Below, in pieces: positions 35,518 to 45,518 of a DNA stretch of 64,000 bases. The stretch comes from Paludibacterium purpuratum. GTDB lineage: Bacteria; Pseudomonadota; Gammaproteobacteria; Burkholderiales; Chromobacteriaceae. The notes beneath the pieces are model-generated. The model had not been told where the DNA came from, made no database searches, and saw only the letters and a program-made list of their open reading frames with translations. Where the stretch lies: positions 62,001 to 126,000 of the forward strand of contig NZ_SNZP01000004.1 in NCBI RefSeq assembly GCF_004363805.1. Direction: 5' to 3'. Every line of letters begins with the position of its first letter. Within the stretch, counting starts at the first letter, position 1. A program made the translations under genes and the position numbers.

Positions 35518-36378
35518 ATGGAAGTGCATGCTGAATCGCAAACGCATTATTTTGTTCCGCCGCCTTCCTACTGGCCGCTATTGGGCGCGGTGGCGCTGTT
35601 CTGCATCGCCCTGGGGGCCGCGCTGACCGTCAATGCGCTCGCGGCCGGGCCCTGGGCTTTGGGCGTGGGCGCCTTGTTGTTGGTCTGGATGCTGTTCGGC
35701 TGGTTCGGCGATGTGATTCGCGAGAATCTGCTCGGACGCTACCAGGGCCGCGAGGATCTCTCCTTCCGCTGGGGTATGGGCTGGTTCATCTTCTCCGAAG
35801 TGATGTTTTTCGGCGCGTTCTTCGGCGCGCTGTTCTATGTGCGGGTGATTGCGCTGCCGACGCTGGGCGATTTCGAGCACAAGAGCCTGTATCCGGATTT
35901 CGTCCCCGCTTGGCCGCTGTCGACCGGGCCGGGCATCACGCAGGTCTACCAGGCGATGGAAGCCTGGGGGCTGCCGGCCATCAATACGCTGATCCTGTTG
36001 TCCTCCGCCGTGGCGGTGACCTGGGCGCACTGGGCGATGGTGCTGGGCCGCCGCACACAATTGATACTCGGCTTGGCGCTGACGGTATTGCTGGGCTGGC
36101 TGTTTCTGGCGCTGCAGGCGAGCGAGTACCGTCATGCCATCGACAGCATGCACCTCACCCTGTCTGCCGGCGCCTACGGTATGACTTTCTTCATGTTGAC
36201 CGGCTTTCACGGGCTGCACGTCCTGCTGGGCACCATCATCCTGGCGGTCGTGTGGTTGCGCGTGGTTCGCGGGCACTTCGACCAACGTCATCACTTCGCT
36301 TTCGAAGCGGCCTCGTGGTACTGGCACTTCGTCGACGTGGTGTGGCTGTTCTTGTTTGTGTTCGTGTATTGGCTCTAG
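35518..36378 (+). CDS. ctaE: Cytochrome c oxidase subunit III
   Basis: A 286-residue seven-helix subunit III. Recognisable segments are WGMGWFIFSEVMFFGAFFGALFY, the H/E motif in HAIDSMHLTLSAGAYGMTFF, TGFHGLHVLLGTIIL and the closing ASWYWHFVDVVWLFLFVFVYW. It stabilises the subunit I proton pathway. GGGAGG lies upstream of the start. The last 4 bases overlap the convergent DUF2909 gene. Confidence 0.95.
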   Translation: MEVHAESQTHYFVPPPSYWPLLGAVALFCIALGAALTVNALAAGPWALGVGALLLVWMLFGWFGDVIRENLLGRYQGREDLSFRWGMGWFIFSEVMFFGAFFGALFYVRVIALPTLGDFEHKSLYPDFVPAWPLSTGPGITQVYQAMEAWGLPAINTLILLSSAVAVTWAHWAMVLGRRTQLILGLALTVLLGWLFLALQASEYRHAIDSMHLTLSAGAYGMTFFMLTGFHGLHVLLGTIILAVVWLRVVRGHFDQRHHFAFEAASWYWHFVDVVWLFLFVFVYWL

Positions 36379-36572
36379 AGATGATGCGGACGCCACCAAC
36401 CGCATAAGGCGCCGAGGATCAGCAACATGAATAGCCCGATGGAAAGGCCGATGCGCAGTGTGAGCGAACGCACCAGCCGGGTATCGGCCGGCCCGCCGCG
36501 CAACAGGGCGACGCCTCCCCAGGCGAGGGACAGAACGATGCCGACCAGCAAGACAATCAGTAGCAGTTTCAC
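36375..36572 (-). CDS. DUF2909 twin-transmembrane protein
   Basis: A 65-residue protein with two helices (LLLIVLLVGIVLSLAWGG and IGLSIGLFMLLILGALCGWW) joined by a basic loop (RLVRSLTLRIG), matching DUF2909. This family occurs in beta- and gammaproteobacterial oxidase loci. Here it is on the opposite strand inside the operon, tail-to-tail with ctaE and head-to-head with SURF1, which limits where SURF1 can start. Role unknown. Confidence 0.8.
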   Translation of the reverse strand: MKLLLIVLLVGIVLSLAWGGVALLRGGPADTRLVRSLTLRIGLSIGLFMLLILGALCGWWRPHHL

Positions 36573-36588
36573 GGTCCGTCTCCCGAGA

Positions 36589-37254
36589 GTGGCTTGGTAT
36601 TTTTACTCTAGTACGCTCTGGGCGCTACTGCTCGCCGCAGGGCTGACCTTTGGCCTGGCCCTGTGGCAGTGGCAGAGAGGTGCGGATAAGGCCCGGCTGA
36701 TCGCGCGTTTCGCCGCGCATGCCGACCGTGTGCAGAGGCTACCGGCTGTGCTCGGCGCCGACCCGGATATGCGCCGGGTGCGGCTCAGCGGCCAGCCGTT
36801 GGGCGCGGCATTACTGCTGGAAAACTCGCTACTCGACGATGGCCGCCCCGGGGTGCGCGTATTGCAGCCGTACCGGTTGGCCGATGGCCGTGCCGTTCTG
36901 GCGGATCGCGGCTGGTTGGCCGATGGCGGCGCGACGCCCGGCGCGCCGGTGTTGTCGGGTGCCGACGGGCGCTGGATGCCGGCGCCGAGGCGTTTCACGC
37001 TGCCCGGTGCGCTGGTGGCGGCGGTGGGACGGGTCGATGCCATCGACTGGCCGGGGCTGCGCAGCCGGCTAGGCCTGCCGCTCTATGCCGGGGTGGTGGT
37101 GCTGGGCCAAGCGCCGGCGCCGCTCGTGCCTTGGCCGGCTCGACCCGATGTCGATCCGGCGCGTCACGATGCCTACGCATTGCAATGGTTGTTGCTCAGC
37201 CTGGGCTTGTTGGCGGCGGCCGTGCGCCATGTGCGCCGACGGAGGCCAGCGTGA
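36589..37254 (+). CDS. SURF1-family cytochrome oxidase biogenesis protein
   Basis: A roughly 221-residue protein with SURF1 architecture: an N-terminal helix (LWALLLAAGLTFGLALWQWQRG), a periplasmic domain with LLENSLLDDGRPGVRVLQPY and ADRGWLADGG, and a C-terminal helix after HDAYALQWLLL. It helps deliver heme A to subunit I. GTG 36589 avoids overlap with the divergent DUF2909 gene. ATG 36538, with GAGGGA upstream, is the alternative but would overlap it head-to-head. The stop overlaps the next start as GTGA. Confidence 0.85.
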   Translation: MAWYFYSSTLWALLLAAGLTFGLALWQWQRGADKARLIARFAAHADRVQRLPAVLGADPDMRRVRLSGQPLGAALLLENSLLDDGRPGVRVLQPYRLADGRAVLADRGWLADGGATPGAPVLSGADGRWMPAPRRFTLPGALVAAVGRVDAIDWPGLRSRLGLPLYAGVVVLGQAPAPLVPWPARPDVDPARHDAYALQWLLLSLGLLAAAVRHVRRRRPA

Positions 37255-37754
37255 CCGGCCGGACGCGGGGGCGGCGCATGCTGTTGACCATGGCGGGTCT
37301 CTGTTTGTTACCGGTGTTGGCGGCCTGGGGCGTGTTTCGATTGAGCCCGACTTTCGAGCGGCACAGTTACGGGCAGCTGTTGCCGACCGGCGCCTTTGCC
37401 GCTGCGACGTTGCCGGGCTGGCCATTGGGAAGCTGGAGCTTGGTGAGTATCGAGCCGGGAGCTTGCGATGCCGCGTGTGCCGAGCGGCGATTTCTGCTGC
37501 GTCAGATCCGACTGGCACAGGGGGAAGCCGCGACGCGAATGGTGGCCGTGCGGTTGATTGGCCGGGCCGACGAGGCGGTGCCGCAAGACGGTAGGGCGCT
37601 GGTGGCGCCGGCGCTGGCTCGGCAATTGGCCCGGCGCGGTTTTTTTCTGGTCGATCCGCGCGGCAATCAGGTGCTGTTTTACCCGGATGGCAGCGATCCG
37701 TTGCGCGTTATCGATGAAATCAATCGAGTCATGCGAGTCAATAACGCTTTGTGA
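37251..37754 (+). CDS. Membrane-anchored protein of the oxidase operon, unknown function
   Basis: A 167-residue protein starting at GTG 37251, which overlaps the SURF1 stop (GTGA), with GGAGG upstream. One N-terminal transmembrane helix (LTMAGLCLLPVLAAWGVF) leads to a periplasmic domain with a thioredoxin/SCO-like flavour: LPGWPLGSWSLVSIEPGACDAACAERR holds a CxxxC pair, followed by RGFFLVDPRGNQVLFYPDGSDP. Genes like this commonly lie between SURF1 and ctaA. It may be a redox or copper-handling assembly factor; this is inference from the Cys pair and position. Confidence 0.7.
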   Translation: MTGRTRGRRMLLTMAGLCLLPVLAAWGVFRLSPTFERHSYGQLLPTGAFAAATLPGWPLGSWSLVSIEPGACDAACAERRFLLRQIRLAQGEAATRMVAVRLIGRADEAVPQDGRALVAPALARQLARRGFFLVDPRGNQVLFYPDGSDPLRVIDEINRVMRVNNAL

Positions 37755-37768
37755 TCGGGGAGGGCGGG

Positions 37769-38725
37769 ATGAAACTGGTCTGGATGGCGTGGTTGCTGGC
37801 TTGCCTGGTGGTGCCGCTCGGCGCCTATGTCCGGCTATCGCAGGCCGGGCTCGGCTGTCCCGACTGGCCGGGGTGCTACGGCCAGCTCAGTCCGCATCAT
37901 GCCGCGACGCAGATTGCGCGCGCCGAAGCCGCCGATCCGGCAGGGCCGGTGTCTCCCGGCAAGGCCTGGCGCGAAATGATCCACCGCTATCTGGCATCCG
38001 GGTTGGGGGCGTTGATTCTCATCATGTCGGCGAACAACGCGCGGCAGGGCGAACTACGTCGCGCCAGCCGCCTTTTGTTGGCCGCCGTGGTATTGCAGGG
38101 CCTGCTCGGCATGTGGACCGTGACGCAATTGCTCAAGCCGGTGGTGGTGTCGGCGCACTTGGTTCTGGGCATGGCCTTGGCGGCCGGTTTGGCCTCGTTG
38201 GTTTGGCGTGCGCGGCTACCGGTGCTGCGCGTGGCGCAGTCGCTTAGGGGGCTGGGGGTGTTGCTGGTGGCGTTGCTGCTGGTGCAGGTCGTGTTGGGTG
38301 GCTGGGTGTCGGCCAGTCATGCCGCCTTGGCTTGCCAGGGCTTCCCTGCCTGCAACGGCGCTTGGTGGCCGCCGCTACGCTTCGATTTGGCGCTGAGGTT
38401 GATGGGGGCGCCGGCGGCAACGGCCGGCGACATCGACCCGCAGGGTCTGGCCTTGATCACCATCCACTGGTTGCACCGTCTGGGCGCGCTCCTGGTGTCG
38501 CTGACCGTGCTGGCGCTGTTGTGGCGCGGTAGGCGGCTACCGGCGTTGCGGCCGGCGCTCTCGATGCTGGCGCTGGCGTGGGCGGTGCAGGTTGGATTGG
38601 GCGTCCTGAACGTGCTGCTGCGGTTGCCGCTGCCGTTGGCGGTAGCGCATAACCTTGGCGCCCTGGCGCTGTTGACGGTGGCCGTGGTGCTGCTGACCCA
38701 TCTGTCCTCGGAGGCGGCGGCATGA
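37769..38725 (+). CDS. ctaA: Heme A synthase
   Basis: A 318-residue eight-helix protein of the COX15/CtaA family that oxidises the heme O C8 methyl to formyl. Heme-ligand histidines lie in [36 protein letters not shown] and [11 protein letters not shown]. The N-terminal [21 protein letters not shown] is the family signature, and [10 protein letters not shown] is a second Cys pair. ATG 37769 is chosen for its GGGGAGG ribosome-binding site. It overlaps ctaB by 4 bases (ATGA). Confidence 0.94.
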   Translation: MKLVWMAWLLACLVVPLGAYVRLSQAGLGCPDWPGCYGQLSPHHAATQIARAEAADPAGPVSPGKAWREMIHRYLASGLGALILIMSANNARQGELRRASRLLLAAVVLQGLLGMWTVTQLLKPVVVSAHLVLGMALAAGLASLVWRARLPVLRVAQSLRGLGVLLVALLLVQVVLGGWVSASHAALACQGFPACNGAWWPPLRFDLALRLMGAPAATAGDIDPQGLALITIHWLHRLGALLVSLTVLALLWRGRRLPALRPALSMLALAWAVQVGLGVLNVLLRLPLPLAVAHNLGALALLTVAVVLLTHLSSEAAA

Positions 38726-39618
38726 ACGCGCTGACCCATGCCCAGGCCGCTACGCATGCGCGCGCGCTATGGCAGCTATGCAAGCCGCGCGTGTTGTTGC
38801 TGATTCTGTTTTGCGCTGTGATCGGTATGTTGTTGGCAAGCCCGGGGTGGCCGGATTTGGCGCGGGTGTTGCCGGCAACCGTCGGCATCGCCATGGTGGC
38901 GGCCGCGGCGGCCATGATGAATTGCCTGGTCGAACGCTCGGTCGACGCGCGCATGCGCCGCACCGCGCACCGGGCCACGGCGCGTGGCGAGGTCGGGGTG
39001 CCGGAAACCGTGCTGGCCGCCCTGTCGCTCGGCTCGGTCGGCATGGTGGTGCTGTTGCTGTGGGTCAATGCGTTGACCGCGTGGCTGACCTTGGCCACCT
39101 TTGTCGGTTATGCGGTGGTGTATACGCTGTTACTCAAGCCCGCCACGCCGCAGAACATCGTGATCGGCGGCGCCAGCGGCGCCATGCCGCCCGTGCTGGG
39201 CTGGGTGGCGGTGACGCAGCACCTCGATCCGATGGCGTTGGCGCTGTTCTTGATCATCTATGCTTGGACGCCGCCGCATTTCTGGGCGCTGGCCTTGTAC
39301 CGGCGCGACGACTATGCCCGCGCCGGACTGCCCATGCTGCCGGTCACGCACGGCGAGCGCTTCACCACGCTGTCGATCTTGCTGTATTCGCTGCTGCTGG
39401 CCGGGTTGACGCTGTTGCCCGTGGCGCTGGGTGGGAGCGGACTCGTTTATCTGCTGTGCGTTATGGCACTGAATGCGCGCTTTGTTTTTATTGCTGTGGC
39501 ATTGCATCGCCAGTATGCTGACGGCCTGGCGCGCCGCTTGTTCGCCTGGTCGATCTGGTATCTGACCGCGTTGTTTGCGGCGCTTCTGTTGGATCATTAC
39601 TGGTTCATAGGGCCCTGA
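38722..39618 (+). CDS. ctaB: Protoheme IX farnesyltransferase (heme O synthase)
   Basis: A 298-residue UbiA-family prenyltransferase adding farnesyl to heme b. Of the two Asp-rich motifs, the first is [18 protein letters not shown] (about 67-84). The second conserved region includes [23 protein letters not shown]. About nine helices are present. Its start overlaps ctaA; it supplies heme O to that enzyme. Confidence 0.94.
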   Translation: MNALTHAQAATHARALWQLCKPRVLLLILFCAVIGMLLASPGWPDLARVLPATVGIAMVAAAAAMMNCLVERSVDARMRRTAHRATARGEVGVPETVLAALSLGSVGMVVLLLWVNALTAWLTLATFVGYAVVYTLLLKPATPQNIVIGGASGAMPPVLGWVAVTQHLDPMALALFLIIYAWTPPHFWALALYRRDDYARAGLPMLPVTHGERFTTLSILLYSLLLAGLTLLPVALGGSGLVYLLCVMALNARFVFIAVALHRQYADGLARRLFAWSIWYLTALFAALLLDHYWFIGP

Positions 39619-39631
39619 AGGCTGTTCAACG

Positions 39632-40219
39632 ATGCGCGTTTTTCGTCGAATACTGCTGTTGGCGCTGTTATTGGCGCTGACGGCCTGTCAACGTGTCGAT
39701 CTGCTCAAGCTCGACTTCAAAGGCACCGACCTGACCGGCACAGAGGTCGGCGGCGACTTTACCCTGACCGACCAGACCGGCAAGCCGCGGCAATTGTCCG
39801 ACTTCAGGGGCAAGGTGGTGGCGCTGTTCTTCGGCTACACACATTGCCCGGATGTCTGTCCGACAACACTGTTAGAATATGCCAACATTTATAAGAAGCT
39901 CGAGCCGGATAGTCAAAATCTACAGGTGATCTTCGTGTCGGTCGATCCAGAGCGGGATACGCAGACAGTCCTGGCCGGCTACGTGCCGCATTTCAATCCG
40001 ACCTTCGTCGGATTGACCGGGAGCCCGAGCGAGGTTGCCGCTGTCATGAAAGCCTACAAGGTGGTGGCGCAGAAAGTGCCGACGCCGGGAGGCGGGTATT
40101 CGGTGGATCACAGCGCCGGCTCCTATCTGCTGGATAGCGCGGGTCGCGTACGCGTCTACGAACCGTATAACACGCCTGTCGCCGACGTGGTGCATGATAT
40201 TCGCCAACTGTTACGCTAG
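39632..40219 (+). CDS. SCO1/SenC-family copper chaperone lipoprotein
   Basis: A 195-residue protein with a lipoprotein signal (LLLALLLALTAC, lipid Cys at C19) and a thioredoxin-like fold. The copper site is C72 and C76 (THCPDVCP) plus H160 (SVDHSAGSY), all intact. It loads or reduces the CuA site of subunit II at the outer face of the inner membrane. Last gene of the oxidase locus. Confidence 0.93.
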   Translation: MRVFRRILLLALLLALTACQRVDLLKLDFKGTDLTGTEVGGDFTLTDQTGKPRQLSDFRGKVVALFFGYTHCPDVCPTTLLEYANIYKKLEPDSQNLQVIFVSVDPERDTQTVLAGYVPHFNPTFVGLTGSPSEVAAVMKAYKVVAQKVPTPGGGYSVDHSAGSYLLDSAGRVRVYEPYNTPVADVVHDIRQLLR

Positions 40220-40263
40220 AATCGTCATATAGCCGTATCCAATATTTATTGAAAGTTTGCATT

Positions 40264-41025
40264 GTGAGTCAAGAAAACCAATCCAGCGCGCTAGGTGCCA
40301 GCCAGACGCTCGACCTGACCAAGTACACACTTGCCTCGCCGGTTGAGATCGTCCATCACCTGAAAGCGATAGCCAAGAGCGGCTATATGGTTACGGTTTT
40401 CTCCAACAAGGGCAAAACGTTCATCCTCACCCGGCTGTTGGAAGTCGATGCCAAGAAACAGAGCATGATCTTCGACTGGGGCAGCGACGAAGCGACCAAT
40501 CAGCAATTGCTGGCCAGCGAGCGCAATGTCTTCGTCTGTTCGCCCGAGGGCGTCAAGACCCAGTTCATCACCGGCCAAGTCCGTCAAGTCGACTTCGAGG
40601 GCAAACCGGCTTTCGAAGTCGATCTTCCGGTGCAGATCATCAAGCTGCAGCGGCGCGAGTTCTTCCGCATCCGAACACCGGTGGGCAATCCGCTACTTTG
40701 CACCTTCACCGATTACCCCGGCGCGCCGATCGACTTGGCGGTATTCGACATCAGCCTGGGCGGGCTGGCGTTATGGCTGCCCGATCTGGCCATGGCCGGC
40801 TTCGACATCGGCACCCAATACCTGGATTGCCACGTCGATCTCAAGCCCTTCGGCCATCTGCAATGCATGCTCGAAGTACGACACCGTTTGCCCTTGCAAA
40901 TGCGCAACGGCCAGGATGCGGTGCGCATCGGTTGTACCTTCATCAAGTTGCCGACGCAGATGGAAAATCTGATTCAACGTTACGTTGGTCAGCTCGAGCG
41001 CGAGCGTCGCGCCATGATGCGCTGA
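40264..41025 (+). CDS. YcgR-like PilZ-domain flagellar brake protein
   Basis: A 253-residue protein with an N-terminal YcgR-type domain (about 20-120) and a C-terminal PilZ domain that binds cyclic di-GMP. The RxxxR motif is QRREFFR (about 129-135) and the D/NxSxxG motif is DISLGG (162-167). Members slow flagellar rotation when c-di-GMP is high. GTG 40264 is favoured (MSQENQSS), but the ribosome-binding site is weak and the frame opens at TTG 40249. No flagellar gene is adjacent, so it appears monocistronic. Confidence 0.85.
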   Translation: MSQENQSSALGASQTLDLTKYTLASPVEIVHHLKAIAKSGYMVTVFSNKGKTFILTRLLEVDAKKQSMIFDWGSDEATNQQLLASERNVFVCSPEGVKTQFITGQVRQVDFEGKPAFEVDLPVQIIKLQRREFFRIRTPVGNPLLCTFTDYPGAPIDLAVFDISLGGLALWLPDLAMAGFDIGTQYLDCHVDLKPFGHLQCMLEVRHRLPLQMRNGQDAVRIGCTFIKLPTQMENLIQRYVGQLERERRAMMR

Positions 41026-41171
41026 TTCCTTTCTTTTTCGGACGGATGATCATGGCCTGAGCGGGAATTTCCCCCTGAGGGCTTTTCGGTTATCCTGTCA
41101 TGACTGCCCCATTCACGTGCTTGTTTTCGCAAGCACTTGAATTTGAATTAATCTTTAAAATATCGCCTACC

Positions 41172-41822
41172 ATGACGCTGACCATTGCCCTGTCCAAAGG
41201 GCGGATTTTCGAAGAGACCCTGCCGCTGTTGGCGGCCGCCGGCATTACCCCCGCCGAAGACCCCGAATCGTCGCGCAAATTGATCATCGGCACCAATCAT
41301 CCGGATGTCCGTCTGGTGATCGTGCGCGCGTCCGACGTGCCGACCTATGTGCAATACGGCGCCGCCGACTTGGGTATTGCCGGTCGGGACGTGTTGATAG
41401 AACACGGCGGAGCCGGGCTATACCAGCCGCTGGATCTGAATATTGCACGCTGTCGTATGATGGTGGCGGTGCAAAACGGATTTGATTATGACGAAGCGGT
41501 GAAACATGGCGCGCGCCTCAAAGTGGCGACCAAATATCCGAAAATCGCACGCGAGCATTTTGCCCGCAAAGGCGTTCACGTCGACATCATCAAGTTGTAC
41601 GGCTCGATGGAGCTGGCGCCGCTGGTCGGGCTGGCCGACGCCATCGTCGACCTGGTCTCGACCGGCAACACGCTCAAGGCCAATCATTTGTCCGCGGTCG
41701 AACACATCCTGGACATCAGTTCGCGGCTGGTGGTGAACCAAGCCGCGCTCAAGCTCAAGTACGCGACGATCCAGCCCGTGCTGGACGCTTTTGCCGCGGC
41801 GTCGGCCGACAATCGGGAATGA
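41172..41822 (+). CDS. hisG: ATP phosphoribosyltransferase, short form
   Basis: A 216-residue catalytic subunit starting [15 protein letters not shown], the first committed step of histidine synthesis. It has the PRPP loop [15 protein letters not shown] and [13 protein letters not shown]. It lacks the C-terminal ACT-like regulatory domain of long HisG, so it must pair with HisZ (family knowledge); hisZ is not in this window. ATG 41172 is preferred; the longer frame from 41100 has no family support. A GTGCTTG..CAAGCAC hairpin lies upstream (41117-41136). Confidence 0.94.
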   Translation: MTLTIALSKGRIFEETLPLLAAAGITPAEDPESSRKLIIGTNHPDVRLVIVRASDVPTYVQYGAADLGIAGRDVLIEHGGAGLYQPLDLNIARCRMMVAVQNGFDYDEAVKHGARLKVATKYPKIAREHFARKGVHVDIIKLYGSMELAPLVGLADAIVDLVSTGNTLKANHLSAVEHILDISSRLVVNQAALKLKYATIQPVLDAFAAASADNRE

Positions 41823-43147
41823 CCAATATGTTGCATCTGGACACCACTCAGGATGACTTCACCGCGCGGCTAGATGCGCTACTGGCTTTCGAAACCGCCC
41901 AGGATCCGGCTGTCGACCAAGGCGTGGCCGCCATCTGCGCCGATGTGGCGCGTCGCGGCGACGCCGCCGTGGTCGAATACAGCAATCGCTTCGACCGGCT
42001 GTCGGCGCAGTCGATGGCCGACCTGACCCTGGATCGAGATCAACTGTCGGCGGCCTACCACCGGCTGCCGGAAGCACAGCGCCAGGCGCTGGATGCGGCG
42101 GCGGCCCGGGTGCGCCGCTACCACGAACATCAGCGCATGCAATCCTGGTCCTATACCGACGAGGATGGCACCTTGCTCGGCCAGCAGGTGACGGCGCTCG
42201 ACCGCGTCGGCATCTACGTGCCGGGCGGGAAGGCGGCTTATCCGAGTTCGGTGTTGATGAATGCCGTGCCGGCCAAGGTGGCCGGGGTGGGCGAAATCAT
42301 CATGGTGGTGCCGACGCCGGGCGGCGAGCGCAACGATCTGGTGCTGGCGGCGGCGTACATCGCCGGCGTGAACCGGGTGTTCACCGTGGGCGGCGCCCAG
42401 GCGGTGGCGGCCCTGGCCTATGGCACCGAGACCATCCCGCAAGTGGACAAGATCACCGGCCCGGGCAATGCCTGGGTGGCGGCGGCCAAGCGGCGCGTGT
42501 TCGGCGTGGTGGGTATCGACATGGTGGCGGGACCGTCCGAGATTCTGGTGATCTGCGATGGCGAAACCGATCCGGACTGGATTGCCATGGATCTGTTCAG
42601 CCAGGCCGAGCACGACGAAATCGCCCAGGCGATCCTGCTCTCGCCCTCGCAGGATTTCATTCGGCAAGTGGAAGCCAGCATGGCGCGCCTGATGACGGAC
42701 ATGCCGCGCCGCGACATTATCGAGGCCTCGCTGTCCGGTCGCGGCGCACTGATCAAGGTGCGCGACTTGGCCGAGGCCTGCGAGATCGCCAACCGTATCG
42801 CGCCGGAGCACCTGGAACTGTCCGTGAGCGATCCGGACGCCTGGCTGCCGCAATTGCGCCACGCCGGCGCGATCTTTCTCGGCCGCTTCACCTCCGAAAG
42901 CCTGGGCGACTACTGCGCCGGGCCGAACCATGTGCTGCCGACCTCGCGTACCGCGCGGTTTGCCAGCCCGCTGGGCGTCTACGACTTCCAGAAGCGCACC
43001 AGCCTAATCCGCGTGTCGGCGGCCGGCGCGGCGGCGCTCGGACCGATCGCGTCGACCCTGGCACATGGCGAAGGGCTCACGGCGCATGCGCGCGCAGCCG
43101 AAATGCGCATGGCGCCGGCCGACAAAGAATATTTTAATGACATATAA
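41819..43147 (+). CDS. hisD: Histidinol dehydrogenase
   Basis: A 442-residue zinc enzyme that oxidises histidinol to histidine with two NAD+. Motifs are [45 protein letters not shown] and the zinc/catalytic FSQAEHDE and APEHLEL. The start overlaps the hisG stop as ATGA; ATG 41828 is an alternative. Confidence 0.96.
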   Translation: MTNMLHLDTTQDDFTARLDALLAFETAQDPAVDQGVAAICADVARRGDAAVVEYSNRFDRLSAQSMADLTLDRDQLSAAYHRLPEAQRQALDAAAARVRRYHEHQRMQSWSYTDEDGTLLGQQVTALDRVGIYVPGGKAAYPSSVLMNAVPAKVAGVGEIIMVVPTPGGERNDLVLAAAYIAGVNRVFTVGGAQAVAALAYGTETIPQVDKITGPGNAWVAAAKRRVFGVVGIDMVAGPSEILVICDGETDPDWIAMDLFSQAEHDEIAQAILLSPSQDFIRQVEASMARLMTDMPRRDIIEASLSGRGALIKVRDLAEACEIANRIAPEHLELSVSDPDAWLPQLRHAGAIFLGRFTSESLGDYCAGPNHVLPTSRTARFASPLGVYDFQKRTSLIRVSAAGAAALGPIASTLAHGEGLTAHARAAEMRMAPADKEYFNDI

Positions 43148-43189
43148 TCAGATGCAACAGTCCGACCCCTCGCGGGCAAGAGCCTAGAC

Positions 43190-44260
43190 ATGAAACGATC
43201 CGCTGCACATTTGATTCGACCTGAAATTCTGGATATGCCGGCCTACCCGGTCGCCGATGCGACCGGCTACATCAAGCTGGATGCCATGGAAAACCCGTTC
43301 CGCCTGCCGGCCGCATTGCGCAGCGAACTGGGCCGTCGCTTGTCCGATGTGCTGATCAATCGCTATCCCGATCCGTCCGGCGGCGGCCTCAAGGCGCAGT
43401 TGGCGGCATGTTTCGCCATCCCGCCCGAGGCGGAGGTGTTGCTCGGCAATGGCTCCGACGAGATCATCACCCTGATTACCCAGGCGCTGGCTCGTCCCGG
43501 CGCCAAGCTGATGGCGTTCGAACCGTCGTTCGTCATGTACCGCCTCAACGCACAATTTTCGCGTGTCGACTACGTCGGCATTCCGCTCAATGCCGACTTC
43601 AGCCTGGATCTGCCGCGCGTGTTGGCCGCTATCCGCGAGCACCAGCCGGCGGTCATCTTCATCGCCTACCCGAACAATCCGACCGGCAGTCGCTTCGAGC
43701 GTGCCGATGTCGAGGCCATCCTCGACGCGGCAACCGGCCTGGTGGTGGTTGATGAAGCCTATCAGGCTTTTGCAAGCGATAGCTTGATGGATCTGGCTGG
43801 CAAGGTCGAACATCTGCTGGTGATGCGCACGCTGTCGAAAATCGGCCTGGCCGGCATCCGGCTCGGCTACGCGGCCTCGACGCCCGCCTGGATCGAAGCG
43901 ATCAACAAGGTTCGCCCGCCTTATAATGTCAACGTCCTGACTCAGGAGACCGCGCGCTTCGTGCTCGAACACCACGCGGTATTCGACGGTCAGGCGCAGG
44001 ATCTGTGCCGCGAGCGCGCACGCGTGGCCGAACGGCTGGCGGGCTTTGCCGCACTGACGCAGTTCCCGAGCGAGGCCAACTTCATCACCGTGCGCGTGCC
44101 GGACGCGGATGCGTTGCATGCCTTCCTCAAGCAGGCGGGCATCCTGATCAAGAACCTGCACGGCAGTCATCCGCTGCTCGACAATTGTTTGCGCATCACC
44201 ATCGGTGCGCCCGAGGAAAACGACGCGGTCCTGGCCGCCCTGACCGCTTATTTCGAATAA
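43190..44260 (+). CDS. hisC: Histidinol-phosphate aminotransferase
   Basis: A 356-residue PLP enzyme of fold type I. The substrate-binding segment is KLDAMENPF, the YPNNPTG and VVVDEAYQAF motifs are present, and the Schiff-base lysine is in RTLSKIGLAGIRLGY. It transaminates imidazole-acetol phosphate. Separated from hisD by 42 bases and from hisB by 3. Confidence 0.95.
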   Translation: MKRSAAHLIRPEILDMPAYPVADATGYIKLDAMENPFRLPAALRSELGRRLSDVLINRYPDPSGGGLKAQLAACFAIPPEAEVLLGNGSDEIITLITQALARPGAKLMAFEPSFVMYRLNAQFSRVDYVGIPLNADFSLDLPRVLAAIREHQPAVIFIAYPNNPTGSRFERADVEAILDAATGLVVVDEAYQAFASDSLMDLAGKVEHLLVMRTLSKIGLAGIRLGYAASTPAWIEAINKVRPPYNVNVLTQETARFVLEHHAVFDGQAQDLCRERARVAERLAGFAALTQFPSEANFITVRVPDADALHAFLKQAGILIKNLHGSHPLLDNCLRITIGAPEENDAVLAALTAYFE

Positions 44261-44263
44261 ATC

Positions 44264-44857
44264 ATGCGAACAGCCACCGTTACCCGTAACACCCTGGAAA
44301 CCCGGATCACCGTCGCCGTCAACCTGGACGGCAGCGGGCAAGCGACACTTCAAACCGGCGTGCCGTTTCTCGACCACATGCTGGATCAGGTCGCCCGTCA
44401 CGGCTTGATCGACCTCGATATCCGCGCCGAAGGCGACCTGCACATCGATGCCCACCACACCGTCGAGGATATCGGCATCACGCTGGGCCAGGCCTTTGCC
44501 CGCGCCATCGGCGACAAGAAGGGCATCCGCCGCTACGGCCACGCCTACGTCCCGCTGGACGAGGCGCTATCGCGCGTGGTGATCGACTTGTCGGGTCGCC
44601 CGGGGCTGACCTATCAAGTCGAGTACAGCCGCGCCAACATCGGCCAGTTCGACGTCGACCTGTTTTCCGAGTTTTTCCACGGCTTCGTCAACCATGCGAT
44701 GGTCACCCTGCACATCGATAACTTGCGCGGCGTCAACGCGCATCACCAGGCTGAGACCATCTTCAAAGCCTTCGGCCGCGCCTTGCGCATGGCGTGCGAG
44801 GTCGACGAGCGCATGGCGGGCATCATGCCCTCCACCAAGGGGACCTTGTCGGCATGA
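44264..44857 (+). CDS. hisB: Imidazoleglycerol-phosphate dehydratase
   Basis: A 197-residue monofunctional enzyme (no N-terminal phosphatase domain). The manganese-binding duplicated motifs are [11 protein letters not shown] and [14 protein letters not shown], with FLDHML near the N-terminus. The stop overlaps hisH as ATGA. Confidence 0.96.
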   Translation: MRTATVTRNTLETRITVAVNLDGSGQATLQTGVPFLDHMLDQVARHGLIDLDIRAEGDLHIDAHHTVEDIGITLGQAFARAIGDKKGIRRYGHAYVPLDEALSRVVIDLSGRPGLTYQVEYSRANIGQFDVDLFSEFFHGFVNHAMVTLHIDNLRGVNAHHQAETIFKAFGRALRMACEVDERMAGIMPSTKGTLSA

Positions 44858-45501
44858 TCAACGTGGCTGTCATCGACTATGGCATGGGCAATCTGCACTC
44901 GGTGGTGAAGTCCATCGAGGCGGTGAACGACGGTCGGGCCAGCATCGTGTTGACCTCCGACCCGGAAGCGGTGCTGAAAGCGGATAAAGTCGTGTTCCCG
45001 GGGCAGGGCGCCATGCCGGACTGTATGCGCGAACTCTCCGAGCATGGCCTGGCCGAGGCCGTGATCGAAGCGACGCGCAACAAACCGTTCTTCGGCATCT
45101 GCGTCGGCGCGCAACTATTGTTCGATCGCAGCGAAGAGGGCGACACCCCGGGGCTCGGGCTGTTCGCGGGTGTTGTGCGCCGCTTCGCCGACGGCATGTC
45201 CGATGCGCACGGCCGCCTCAAAGTACCGCACATGGGCTGGAACCGGGTGTTCCAGACCCGGCCGCACCCGCTGTTCGCCGGCATCGCCGATGGCGAGCGT
45301 TTCTATTTTGTCCACAGCTATCATTTCGAGCCGCGCGACGCCTCGCTGACCTTGGCCGAAAGCGAGTATCCGGAACGCTTCTCCTGCATCGTCGGGCGCG
45401 ACAATATTTTTGCCACGCAGTTTCACACCGAGAAAAGCCATGCGGCCGGTCTTCAGATGATGAAGAACTTCCTGGCCTGGGATGGCACTGTTCAACCCTA
45501 A
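44854..45501 (+). CDS. hisH: Imidazole glycerol phosphate synthase, glutaminase subunit
   Basis: A 215-residue class I glutamine amidotransferase supplying ammonia to HisF. The nucleophile is C83 in [10 protein letters not shown], and the His-Glu pair is in [11 protein letters not shown]. The start ATG 44854 overlaps the hisB stop; the longer frame upstream is not used. Confidence 0.96.
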   Translation: MINVAVIDYGMGNLHSVVKSIEAVNDGRASIVLTSDPEAVLKADKVVFPGQGAMPDCMRELSEHGLAEAVIEATRNKPFFGICVGAQLLFDRSEEGDTPGLGLFAGVVRRFADGMSDAHGRLKVPHMGWNRVFQTRPHPLFAGIADGERFYFVHSYHFEPRDASLTLAESEYPERFSCIVGRDNIFATQFHTEKSHAAGLQMMKNFLAWDGTVQP

Positions 45502-45518
45502 CGAAATCATGACTGACC

